Shown: positions 51,401 through 59,675 of the stretch, piece by piece
How positions within the stretch are numbered: the stretch's first letter is position 1
Layout of the letters: every line of letters begins with the position of its first letter
Assembly: GCA_963710645.1 (NCBI GenBank)
Contig: CAVQBD010000001.1
Location: 806,001 to 870,000, forward strand
From: FEB-10 sp963710645
GTDB lineage: Bacteria > Acidobacteriota > Thermoanaerobaculia > Thermoanaerobaculales > Sulfomarinibacteraceae
DNA: 64,000 bases
Reading direction: 5' to 3'
Made by a program: the position numbers and the translations under genes
Notes under the pieces: generated by a model
The model's database searches: none
Seen by the model: the letters and a program-made list of their open reading frames with translations, nothing else
What the model was told of the DNA's origin: nothing

Positions 51401-54341
51401 TGGTGCCGCTCCAATTGGTCACGATGCCCGACGTCAGGAGGGTCGTTACCTGATCGAGCTCGAAGACCACCCCCTGACCACTCTCCGGGTCCCAGCCACC
51501 ACCCATCAGGACTCGACCACGGTTGAGTCCTGCCTCGCCGTCCTGAATCCACAGGATCCCATCCGCCACTTCGGCGTTGAGCCGGAGGTCGGTGAGCCGC
51601 ACCGCCGGGTCGCGAAGGACGATGGTGCCGCCTGTGTGGTCCACCTCGAGTGCTGCGGTGGCGGCACCAATGGGACCGTCCACTCCCATTCGGACCTTCA
51701 TTGCGCCAGTGGCGTGCACTGGAAGCGGGAGCATTTCGAAGAATGTCGGGTCGACGTCCATTTCGAGTCCGCCCACGAGCCGTGTGGAGTCCATCTCGTA
51801 AACGCCGCCGATGTGCAAGCGGTTGCGGGGCCCCTCGAGAGTCAGGGGTTCGAGCTCTACTCGTTGGCTATCGATTTTCAGTCGGAGCGGTTTTGCAGTG
51901 GTCAACTCCAAATACGATCCGATGGCCCGAAGATTCTCCACCTCGGCCAGGAGGAATCGCTGTGTGAGATCGCCAGGGTCCCAATGGAGATCCACCGCGA
52001 GATCCCCGCTCACCTCCGCCGGGAGCGGTTCGCGGCCGAGGGCCTCCAGAACCGGAGCCGATCGCAGACCCAGGCCGCTGAAGTGGCCCCTCAACGGGCC
52101 TCCGGTGGCCGTCGGCCACAGCCAGTCGGGCCGAGGGAAATCCCCCGCCGGCAGGGAGGCCTGTCCCGAGATTGGGCCGGCCGCTGTCTCCCAGCCGTCG
52201 ATGCCGAACTCCGCAACCCCCTCCGACAGCCGAACGGTAACGGTCAGAGGCCCGGTGAGCGAATCGTCTCCAGGTGGAACCCACGCCATCATTCCGAATC
52301 CCTCGGGGTTGGCGGGCGATCCGGAAAAATTGAAGTGGCCCGAGAGGACGCCTGCAACGGGCGAACCGAGCTCGGAGAGGTCAAGATTTTCCAGGGAAAA
52401 TTCGGCCTGAAGAACACCGTCAAGGATTGCGGGGGCAAGAGATCCGCTGGCTCGAACAAACCCTCCGGCCGTAGACATCCGGAGCTCGTCCAGGGTGATG
52501 CTCTCTGGCGATCCATGGAACTGCACATTGGCCGAATCCAGACGCCATCCAGCCCCGCCGGCGACCCCCGCGTTGAGGTTTCCTTCGATCAACCAGTTCT
52601 CCGGGCCCCACGCGAACCCGCCCCCGCCCTCGACCGTCCCCCAAACCTCGGCCGGCTCGATCTCGAGGTAATGGGCAAGCGCTCCGAGTTCGGACACTTG
52701 AAGATGCCATTGGCCGGTGGTCTGAAAATCCTCCCACAGAGTGGTTCCTTCGGCGGAGAGATTTGCGCCGGAAACCGGGGCGGCGGTGAGGTTCCATCGC
52801 ATCGATTCGGCCCCGGCCGAGAATTCCGCCTCGATCTCACTCAAGGCGTAGCCAGACATGGAAGGGTCGTTCCAGAGGCCCGACCCGGTGAGTGTAGGTT
52901 CGCTCGCCGAGCCCCCAACCTCGGCCGTCATCGAGGCGGGCCCACCGCCGATCCCAAAATCGGAGAGTTCCGGCAACCAGGGAGTGAGCCAGTCAATCAG
53001 AGAGACCGGATCGTGGGCGTCGATCTCCATGGTGGCGGAGATGTTTTCGCCCCGGCCGGACCCTTGGGCAGTGGCAGCGGCGCCTGGGATCTGCACCCTG
53101 AGTGTGTCCACCGTCCACTGATCAGGGTTCCCCCTTCCAGAGACCTCCACCTGTCCCTCGGGCCAGCGGACCCGGCACCATCCGTCGGCTTCAAAGGACC
53201 TCGCGCTGAATGGGATCTGGGCTTGGGCCGTCATTCGGCCCGAAAGCTCCAAGCCTGACGGTAGTGCGGCTACGAGCGGGTGGTCCACCAGAGCAAGCGT
53301 GGAACCCATTGGAATGCCGTCAAGGTCCGCCATCAAGGCAGCGCGCCCCTTGTCGTCAAGATCGACCTCGAGGCGGCCCTGGTCCGCGAGACTCACCCAC
53401 GCCTGGGTGTGCTGATCGCGGTAAGTGAGTCCTGCCTGGTCCAACGCGATCTCTCCCACGGTGACCACTGAGCCGGAGTGTTCGAGCTCCACTTCGAAAC
53501 CCCTTGCCGCGTCGAACGCCGCCTGCCCCTGGATTTCGAGCCGACCCCGGGGTGCGGCGATCTCCGCGAGTTGGGGATCCCACCACGTCACCACCTGCGC
53601 CAGATCCACGGAACACCCGAATTCGGCATTGGTGGCGTACGGACTCATGGTGGAGGCTTCCCCCTTGCCTCGTGCGTTGATCGCGTCGCCCGCCATTTCC
53701 AGGGAGTCCAACCGTACGCTGCCCGCCTCCCCATGGACACGTACGGTCAGTGGTCCCAAATCCAGTCCCCGACCTTCTCTGTCCAAGGCCAGGCTGTCCA
53801 CAGTCGCCTCGAGACCGGCGGTGCCGCCTTCGAGAATTCCGCCGGCCCTCAGACCGTTCAGCCGTACGCCGATGGGCAGACCGTCGGCTCCGACCACCGA
53901 ACCATCCGTGAGCTTCAGTTCGCCCACCTCCACCGCCGACCAGGGATCGACCGTGCTGGGTTGAGCTGGGGGCTGCGAGGGTCTGGGCATTTCGAAATTC
54001 CGGAGGTCGACCCGAGGTCCACGGACATCAACACGGTCAAGTCGACGGGGAACGCTGACAATCCTGCGCCAGCGAAAGCGGACGGCCAGACTTTCGATCT
54101 GGACAACCGGTGGACCTTCGGTTCCAATCGTGATTTTCTTCGCCTCGAATCGGGCGGGCCACAGCCTCATGCGAATCGAGTCGGCACCCACCCGCCACCC
54201 GGTCTCTTGGTGGACGGCGGTGGTTACTCGATCCCAGAAACCTCTCTGGACAGCCGGCAGGTGGATCACCACCACCGCAGCCACCGTCAGAATCAGGACG
54301 GCTGCGAGAAACACGATCAGGGCCTTGCGGATTCGACTCAC
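48471..54341 (-). CDS. TamB-TamA fusion: AsmA/TamB-like translocation protein joined to an Omp85 barrel
   Basis: One uninterrupted 1956-residue ORF. An N-terminal signal anchor (ALIVFLAAVLILTVAAVVVI, ~7-27) leads into TamB-like sequence: a beta-rich, repetitive region to ~940 and a TamB/DUF490-type C-terminal domain (~950-1240; LDLQVRGYGGVRVNNNLGNF, GGLRLAPGGTVNLPGQ, VDFTGNPDTDP). From residue 1243 it continues as an Omp85 protein: about four to five POTRA-like repeats (1243-1621), then a ~335-residue barrel with the conserved VRGF at 1847-1850 and a C-terminal Phe. TamA and TamB are separate proteins in known TAM systems, the first in the outer and the second in the inner membrane. A single chain would bridge both membranes. 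The GTG start lies 6 nt after TAGACT. I see no stop or frameshift at the junction. Confidence 0.9.
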   Translation of the reverse strand: MSRIRKALIVFLAAVLILTVAAVVVIHLPAVQRGFWDRVTTAVHQETGWRVGADSIRMRLWPARFEAKKITIGTEGPPVVQIESLAVRFRWRRIVSVPRRLDRVDVRGPRVDLRNFEMPRPSQPPAQPSTVDPWSAVEVGELKLTDGSVVGADGLPIGVRLNGLRAGGILEGGTAGLEATVDSLALDREGRGLDLGPLTVRVHGEAGSVRLDSLEMAGDAINARGKGEASTMSPYATNAEFGCSVDLAQVVTWWDPQLAEIAAPRGRLEIQGQAAFDAARGFEVELEHSGSVVTVGEIALDQAGLTYRDQHTQAWVSLADQGRLEVDLDDKGRAALMADLDGIPMGSTLALVDHPLVAALPSGLELSGRMTAQAQIPFSARSFEADGWCRVRWPEGQVEVSGRGNPDQWTVDTLRVQIPGAAATAQGSGRGENISATMEIDAHDPVSLIDWLTPWLPELSDFGIGGGPASMTAEVGGSASEPTLTGSGLWNDPSMSGYALSEIEAEFSAGAESMRWNLTAAPVSGANLSAEGTTLWEDFQTTGQWHLQVSELGALAHYLEIEPAEVWGTVEGGGGFAWGPENWLIEGNLNAGVAGGAGWRLDSANVQFHGSPESITLDELRMSTAGGFVRASGSLAPAILDGVLQAEFSLENLDLSELGSPVAGVLSGHFNFSGSPANPEGFGMMAWVPPGDDSLTGPLTVTVRLSEGVAEFGIDGWETAAGPISGQASLPAGDFPRPDWLWPTATGGPLRGHFSGLGLRSAPVLEALGREPLPAEVSGDLAVDLHWDPGDLTQRFLLAEVENLRAIGSYLELTTAKPLRLKIDSQRVELEPLTLEGPRNRLHIGGVYEMDSTRLVGGLEMDVDPTFFEMLPLPVHATGAMKVRMGVDGPIGAATAALEVDHTGGTIVLRDPAVRLTDLRLNAEVADGILWIQDGEAGLNRGRVLMGGGWDPESGQGVVFELDQVTTLLTSGIVTNWSGTIAVEPSREHAALVVGELDLNAGLWERTFNLTEAFMGTSVTETESNEILADIALDLQVRGYGGVRVNNNLGNFDATWGLLEVGGTADRPVLTGGLRLAPGGTVNLPGQTVTIRSAQVDFTGNPDTDPSIEIIPESLNSGSLIGDGGSGVDTQTLAAEGLARGLGSVLGMENTTLRPAEIAFETQTDAASAFTAGTRLSRTVALFFTTDLSDVQNQTTMLQLWNLRGLPGLALQGYSRTVDDDAGFNAIERYRWGGTKPSDDEPIIQRIKMEGDWPLSTRRLKKATGLRRGEPYDPFLLFAAGLNLEAELASAGYPRARVTAESVGDERLPVLVFSSELGPRQDFRFQGDIPPEHVQRAAVGQFLPDPLETRSLREMSRTIRRHFLGEGFPQATVTVERQDDLIVIDSDRGQAVALVGPVVEGVPEDIERTIQTFLGAPVELAQISQDPDRAKRVVERLMALEGYPEARLDDLWVTVNDPSHIVHLRIEPGEPNRLGRVVVTGEDPLDLATGGIPGLEQGMPLARRELDRAFGRLRSQYRAAGYSEVTVESAISESDDGEWVLTVDVQPRRQRTLREVQVGGLRHIRESVIVNGLDVQPGDTVTPENVDQSAIDTAFFSPVDQARFRSTQVGPDQVDLEIDVIEKPRWTVEAGAGWSSERGARLQFGFRDDGLLGRGAGISFRGQWEEIQQQATLYLSLPPLPGGRWSSVANLLWYDGDSRDYPDERTEERIGAGVETTYSIGRFTSVRGYLQFTETEQDVKDPRFDPLDLFPITTREAIVGTQFRLDHLDNPFDPRSGWLAAVDFSHNTPELGSDFDDLRLVLTGSAAIAPRDGWTWSQALRSGAAEALGDSRLASVRKFYAGGQASVRGFDLDSIGPFRIDGNGNPAPTGGGALFVLNEELRVPVWGPLRLAVFADVGQVWETWSDASFKFSIGAGLGLRFSTPVGPLWADVAWPVSNLNISSPGPKYYVGIGTPF

Positions 54342-54347
54342 CGGAAC

Positions 54348-54353
54348 AGTCTA
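54348..54353 (-). promoter_or_regulatory. -10-like box of the TamB-TamA gene
   Basis: TAGACT on the minus strand lies 6 nt before the GTG start and no ribosome binding site is visible, so the transcript is probably leaderless. Confidence 0.45.
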
Positions 54354-54526
54354 CTCCGAGATCAGTCCCGGGGATGGAACGAAGCGCCAGACGACCTTTG
54401 CCCACCCGCCTCGGGCAATGGTATGTTTGATCGAAGCGTTGACACACGGCGATTGGGGGAGGTAGCGCCCTTGTACCCGTCATTTACAACCACATCATCC
54501 CTGGCCCGCCGGATCTGTGGAGGCTC

Positions 54527-56773
54527 ATGATCGGCTCTGGCCTGCTGGGTTGGTGGCGCAGGTTGATGCAGGGCGGATCCTCCACCCCGCACGGCACTGG
54601 CGACAGTCTGGGGCCATTGAACGTTCTCATGGTCACCGGTGATTTAGAGCTTGCCGACACCGTCAACGTCGTTGTTGAGGCAATGGGCCAGAGCTTCACA
54701 TCGGTCCCCGATCCCGATGGCGTGAGGAATTCGATGCGATCGGCTTTCCCTACCATCATGATCCTCGACTGGCGTCTGCCAACGGCAAACCGGAAGGAGA
54801 TCGTGGCAACGAGCCTCGCAGCGCATGGTGGGCGGCCCCCGATCCTGGCCATGCTGCCGGAGGCCGACGGGACCACGATCGAGGGCGCCCTGGAACTCGG
54901 CTGCAACGACTATTTGGTCATTCCCGCGACCTCGAAGGACATCGAGACCAAGCTGCGGTTTCTCGGTCACAGGGTGGGAGCTTCCCACGAACTGGTGGAG
55001 TCGAATCGGCTCCTTCGCTCGGCCCTGGATCGGTTCGTGCTTGCCTGTGGCGGGCAGGACGACGGCATCTGGGACTGGGATGTGGCGCGGAACACCATCT
55101 ACTACTCGCCCCGCTGGAAGGAAATGCTGGGGTATGTGGAAGGCGAGATCGGCAACAGCCCGGACAATTGGTTCGATCTGGTCCATCCCGACGACCGGGA
55201 ACGGTTGAAAACCATGATCGACGCCAACCTTGCCGGCAGCATGACCCCGCTGGAGCACCGCTATCGAATCCGACATCGGGACGGCGACTTCCGCTGGATG
55301 TTAACCCGAGCCGAAATGCTCCGTGACGACACCGGCGCCGTCCACCGCATCGTCGGCCGGCAGATCGACGTCAACGACGGCGACGACGACGATGGCGAGA
55401 CCCGGGTTGGCGGGTTGCACGACCCGCTCACCAAGCTACCGAACAGGACCGTGCTGGTGGACCGGCTCAGGATTTCTTTTGCCCGCGCGGTCCGTGAGCC
55501 CAGCCGTCCGTTCGCCGTGCTCTTCTTCGACGTGGATCGCTTCAAAAACGTCAACGACAGTCTGGGGCATCTCACCGGGGATCGCCTCTTGAAGGCCATC
55601 GGCGAAAGGGTGCAGGCCGCCTGTCGGCCCTCCGACACGGTGGCGCGATTCGGCGGCGATGAGTTCGTGATCATCGTCGAGGACATCAACGACGTCCGGG
55701 GCGCGACGGTGGCGGCCGAGAGAATCCACGAGGCGTTCAGCGTGCCCTTCGACCTCGATGGCGTGGAGGTCTTCGCCACCGTGAGCATCGGCATCGCGGT
55801 GTGGAAACCCACCTACGAGCATCCGGAGGATCTGCTCCGCGACTCTGACACCGCCATGTACCGCGCGAAAGCGAGGGGCCGCAACAACTTCGCGGTCTTC
55901 GACGAGGAGATGCACGCCCGCGTCGTCCGGACCCTGAAGCTCGAGACCGATCTTCGTAGGGCCATCGCCCGGGAGGAATTTCGGGTCTATTACCAGCCCA
56001 TCGTTTCCATCACCGTCGGGAGGATCACCGGTTTCGAGGTCCTGGTTCGTTGGGAACACCCGGAACGTGGACTTCTCCTGCCTGGTGAATTCATTCAGGT
56101 TGCGGAGGAGATGGGAGCGATCATTCAGATCGATCGTTTCGTCGCCGAGGAGGCCTGCAGACAGCTGCGTGCGTGGCAGAACACCTACCGCCACAATCCT
56201 CCGCTCAACGTGGCCGTCAACGTGTCGGGGACCCAGTTCATGCGACCTGATCTGGTCACCCAGATCGACCATATCCTGCGCAAGACCGGCCTGTACGGCC
56301 GAAGCCTCACCCTGGAGGTCACCGAGAGCGTCCTGATGGAAAACGCCCAGTACGCGGCAGAGATGCTCGAACAGTTGAGGTCGTTGGACATCCGAATCAG
56401 CATCGACGATTTCGGCACCGGCTATTCTTCGCTGGCCTACCTCCGCCGCTTCAAGATAGACACTCTCAAGATCGATTACTCCTTTGTCTCCCGGATGCTG
56501 GCCGATGAGGAAAATTCCCAGATCGTGAAGACCATCAGGACCCTTGCCAACAACCTCGGCAAGCAGACCGTCGCCGAGGGTGTTGAAACCCGTTCGCAGT
56601 ACGACGCTCTCAAGGAGCTTGGCGTGGACCGGGCCCAGGGCATGTACATCTCCCCGCCCCTTCCCGTGGAGGAGGCCGACGATTTGCTCGCCCGCACCGT
56701 CAAGGAAGAGAACCACCTCAAGAAGATCCTCCATGACCGGATGGAGGGTGGGGACGGAGAGTTGCCGAGCTGA
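54527..56773 (+). CDS. Receiver-like / PAS / GGDEF / EAL cyclic-di-GMP protein
   Basis: 748-residue soluble signalling protein. Residues ~30-145 look like a receiver domain (VLMVTGDLELADTV, MILDWRLP). A PAS domain follows (GIWDWDVARNTIYYSPRWKEMLGY). The diguanylate cyclase motif GGDEF (376-380) is intact, with an RxxD inhibitory site five residues before it. The phosphodiesterase domain has EVL at 504-506 plus LEVTES, IDDFGTGYSSL, LKIDYSF and AEGVET, so it also looks active. The protein could thus make and break c-di-GMP, with the sensor domains deciding. No membrane helix is present. GGAGG precedes the ATG. Confidence 0.93.
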   Translation: MIGSGLLGWWRRLMQGGSSTPHGTGDSLGPLNVLMVTGDLELADTVNVVVEAMGQSFTSVPDPDGVRNSMRSAFPTIMILDWRLPTANRKEIVATSLAAHGGRPPILAMLPEADGTTIEGALELGCNDYLVIPATSKDIETKLRFLGHRVGASHELVESNRLLRSALDRFVLACGGQDDGIWDWDVARNTIYYSPRWKEMLGYVEGEIGNSPDNWFDLVHPDDRERLKTMIDANLAGSMTPLEHRYRIRHRDGDFRWMLTRAEMLRDDTGAVHRIVGRQIDVNDGDDDDGETRVGGLHDPLTKLPNRTVLVDRLRISFARAVREPSRPFAVLFFDVDRFKNVNDSLGHLTGDRLLKAIGERVQAACRPSDTVARFGGDEFVIIVEDINDVRGATVAAERIHEAFSVPFDLDGVEVFATVSIGIAVWKPTYEHPEDLLRDSDTAMYRAKARGRNNFAVFDEEMHARVVRTLKLETDLRRAIAREEFRVYYQPIVSITVGRITGFEVLVRWEHPERGLLLPGEFIQVAEEMGAIIQIDRFVAEEACRQLRAWQNTYRHNPPLNVAVNVSGTQFMRPDLVTQIDHILRKTGLYGRSLTLEVTESVLMENAQYAAEMLEQLRSLDIRISIDDFGTGYSSLAYLRRFKIDTLKIDYSFVSRMLADEENSQIVKTIRTLANNLGKQTVAEGVETRSQYDALKELGVDRAQGMYISPPLPVEEADDLLARTVKEENHLKKILHDRMEGGDGELPS

Positions 56774-56977
56774 CCGGGTTCACAGTCCCATGAAGTGGCC
56801 GGTCAATTTGGCTCGGTCGGCCGACCAGCGGCTCCGGTCTCCTGCCCGCCCCGTACTGTTGTCGGTGGCATTTTTGGTCTTCCTCTTTCAAGTGGAAACA
56901 CAATCTGTTTCCTTTCTGTTATCTCCCATCGAGATGGGACGAGAATGAGGGTAGGCATTACCCGGAATGAGGTGACC

Positions 56978-59665
56978 ATGGCTGTGGATCCCACGCGGAA
57001 ATTGGAAGGGGCAGAGCTGGAGGCGGTGGAAACTCAGGAGTGGATCGATTCTCTGGCCTGGGTGCTCCAACACGAGGGACCGGACCGAGTTCGGCGGTTG
57101 TTGCAGGACCTGCAGATCTATTCAAAGAGGTCCGGTGTCGACATTCCTTTTTCCGCCAACACCCCTCACATCAACAGCATTCCTCCCGAGCAGGAGGTCC
57201 CCTATCCGGGAAGCCGCGAAATCGAACGACGCATCAAGAGCCTCATCCGCTGGAACGCCATGGCCATGGTGGTTCGGGCCAACTTCGAAGAGCCCGGGAT
57301 CGGCGGCCACATCTCCACCTACGCGTCGGCCGCAACCCTGTATGAGGTGGCGTTCAACCACTTTCTCCACGGCAAGAGCGAACATTTCGATGGCGATCAA
57401 GTGTACTTCCAGGGACACTCTGCCCCGGGTGTCTACGGCAGGGCATTTCTCGAGGGGCGAATCGATGAGCAGCACCTCCTGAACTTTCGGCGGGAGCTTC
57501 GGGGTGGCATCGGTGGTGGCCTGTCCTCATACCCTCACCCGTGGTTGATGCCGAACTTCTGGGAGTTCCCCACGGTCTCCATGGGTCTGGCGCCGATCAT
57601 GGCGATCTACCAGGCCCGCTTCAACCACTATCTCGAGGATCGTGGCCTCCATCCGAGATCCAACCACAAGGTTTGGGCGTTTCTGGGCGACGGTGAGATG
57701 GATGAGCCGGAGGCCCTCGGAGCGATCACCCTTGCCTCCCGCGCCAAACTCGACAACCTGATCTTCGTGATCAACTGCAATCTTCAGCGGCTCGACGGAC
57801 CGGTCCGCGGCAACGGCAAGATCATCCAGGAACTCGAGGCGGCCTTCCGTGGTGCGGGATGGAACGCCATCAAAGTGATTTGGGGCTCGGATTGGGATCC
57901 CCTGATCGCCGCCGACCACGACGGTCTGCTCGTGCGACGAATGAACGAGGTGGTGGACGGGGAGAGCCAGAAATACTCGATCTCCTCCGGCGCCTACATT
58001 CGAGAGCACTTCTTCGGCACCGATCCACGGCTCAAGGCGATGGTCGACCACCTTTCGGACGAACAGCTCCGCCGCCTCCGTCTCGGCGGCCACGACCCGC
58101 AGAAGGTCTACAACGCATTCAAGGCGGCTGTGGAACACCGCGGTTCTCCCACCGTGATCCTGGCCCGAACCATCAAGGGATACGGTCTCGGTGAGTCCGG
58201 TGAAGGTCGCAACATCACCCATCAACAGAAGAAGCTCGATCAGGACGAGTTGCTGGAATTCCGGACGAGATTCGGGATCCCTCTTTCGGATGACGAAGCC
58301 CAGAATGCGACATTTTATCGGCCGGCGAGCAACAGCCCGGAACTGATCTACCTCCAGGAGCGGCGCGGAGAACTGGGTGGTCCCGTGCCCACCCGTGGTG
58401 TCCGGTGCGAACCCCTGCCACCGGTCTCTGACGAGATCTTCGGCGAGTTCAAAGAGGGCTCTGACGGTCGCGACATCTCCACAACCATGGCCTTCGTCAG
58501 GATGTTGACGAAGTTGCTCAAGGACCGGCAGATCGGCAAGTTGATCGTGCCCATCATTCCGGACGAGGGGCGGACCTTCGGCATGGAATCGCTGTTCCGA
58601 CAGATCGGCATCTACTCCCACACGGGCCAACTCTATGAACCGGTGGATGCCAACACCCTTCTCTACTATCACGAGGCGAAGGATGGTCAGCTCTTGGAGG
58701 AGGGCATCACCGAGGCCGGGTCCATGTCCTCTTTCATAGCCGGCGGTTCGGCGCACGCCACCCACGGCATCAATACCATTCCGTTCTTTGTGTTCTACTC
58801 CATGTTTGGTTTCCAGCGGATCGGCGACCTGATCTGGGCGGCTGCGGACATGCGGGCGCGGGGTTTCATGATCGGCGGCACCGCGGGACGAACCACCCTC
58901 AACGGCGAGGGCCTTCAACACCAGGACGGAAACTCCCATCTCCTGGCCTACCCGGTACCCAATGTCAAGGCCTACGATCCGGCTTTCGCCTACGAACTGG
59001 CGGTGATCATCAGCGACGGCATCCGGCGGATGTACACGAACCAGGAGGATATTTTCTACTACATAACCGTCGAGAACGAGCCGTACCCTATGCCCGTGAT
59101 GCCGTCCGGTGTGGAGGATGGCATCCTGCGCGGGATGTACCGCTACCGGCCCTCATCCAAGGACGGCCCGTCGGCGGCCAACCTCTTCGGTAGCGGCGCC
59201 ATCCTCAACCAGGTCCTGGCCGCCCAGGAGATCCTCGCCGACCGCTATGACCTGGCGGCTGACGTGTGGAGCATCACCAGTTTCAAGGAGCTCTACATGG
59301 ACGGCACGGCCTGCGACCGGCACAACCGACTGCACCCCGATGGCGAGCAAAAACAGCCATGGATACGACAATGTCTGAAGGAGGCGAGGGGCGTGAACGT
59401 GATCGCATCGGACTATGTCAAAGCCCTCCCCCACTCCATCAGCAGCTGGTTTCCGAAGCCGCCGGTGGCCCTCGGGACCGACGGATTCGGGCGGTCCGAG
59501 AGTCGCAGTACCCTGCGACGGTTCTTCGAGGTCGACGCTGCCCACATCGTGGTGGCGACCCTTGCGGCCCTGGCCGAGGACGGAACTGTGGACGGCGAAC
59601 TGGTTCGCTCCGCCATAGCCGAATTCGGCATCGACCCCGATGCGCCAAACCCGGTCACGGTGTGA
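56978..59665 (+). CDS. aceE: Pyruvate dehydrogenase E1 component (homodimeric)
   Basis: 895-residue thiamine-diphosphate enzyme that decarboxylates pyruvate and acetylates the lipoyl domains of E2. The ThDP motif spans GDGEMDEPEALGAITL to VINCN. HGKSEHFDGDQVYFQGHSAPGVY and GRTTLNGEGLQHQDG are AceE signatures. Length matches the E. coli-type single-chain E1, not the alpha/beta type. The ATG at 56978 (MAVDPTRKLEG) has GAGGTGA upstream; the frame is open further upstream to 56795. The E2 gene follows 10 bp downstream in the same operon. Confidence 0.96.
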   Translation: MAVDPTRKLEGAELEAVETQEWIDSLAWVLQHEGPDRVRRLLQDLQIYSKRSGVDIPFSANTPHINSIPPEQEVPYPGSREIERRIKSLIRWNAMAMVVRANFEEPGIGGHISTYASAATLYEVAFNHFLHGKSEHFDGDQVYFQGHSAPGVYGRAFLEGRIDEQHLLNFRRELRGGIGGGLSSYPHPWLMPNFWEFPTVSMGLAPIMAIYQARFNHYLEDRGLHPRSNHKVWAFLGDGEMDEPEALGAITLASRAKLDNLIFVINCNLQRLDGPVRGNGKIIQELEAAFRGAGWNAIKVIWGSDWDPLIAADHDGLLVRRMNEVVDGESQKYSISSGAYIREHFFGTDPRLKAMVDHLSDEQLRRLRLGGHDPQKVYNAFKAAVEHRGSPTVILARTIKGYGLGESGEGRNITHQQKKLDQDELLEFRTRFGIPLSDDEAQNATFYRPASNSPELIYLQERRGELGGPVPTRGVRCEPLPPVSDEIFGEFKEGSDGRDISTTMAFVRMLTKLLKDRQIGKLIVPIIPDEGRTFGMESLFRQIGIYSHTGQLYEPVDANTLLYYHEAKDGQLLEEGITEAGSMSSFIAGGSAHATHGINTIPFFVFYSMFGFQRIGDLIWAAADMRARGFMIGGTAGRTTLNGEGLQHQDGNSHLLAYPVPNVKAYDPAFAYELAVIISDGIRRMYTNQEDIFYYITVENEPYPMPVMPSGVEDGILRGMYRYRPSSKDGPSAANLFGSGAILNQVLAAQEILADRYDLAADVWSITSFKELYMDGTACDRHNRLHPDGEQKQPWIRQCLKEARGVNVIASDYVKALPHSISSWFPKPPVALGTDGFGRSESRSTLRRFFEVDAAHIVVATLAALAEDGTVDGELVRSAIAEFGIDPDAPNPVTV

Positions 59666-59675
59666 GGGGATCGAA

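Noticed and set aside
51375..53258. 627-residue open frame on the plus strand
   Set aside because: It lies fully antisense to the TamB part of the TamB-TamA gene and its sequence is Arg/Pro/Gly-rich without domains, as expected of a shadow frame in GC-rich DNA.
57527..58939. 470-residue minus-strand open frame
   Set aside because: Antisense to aceE, which is unmistakable.
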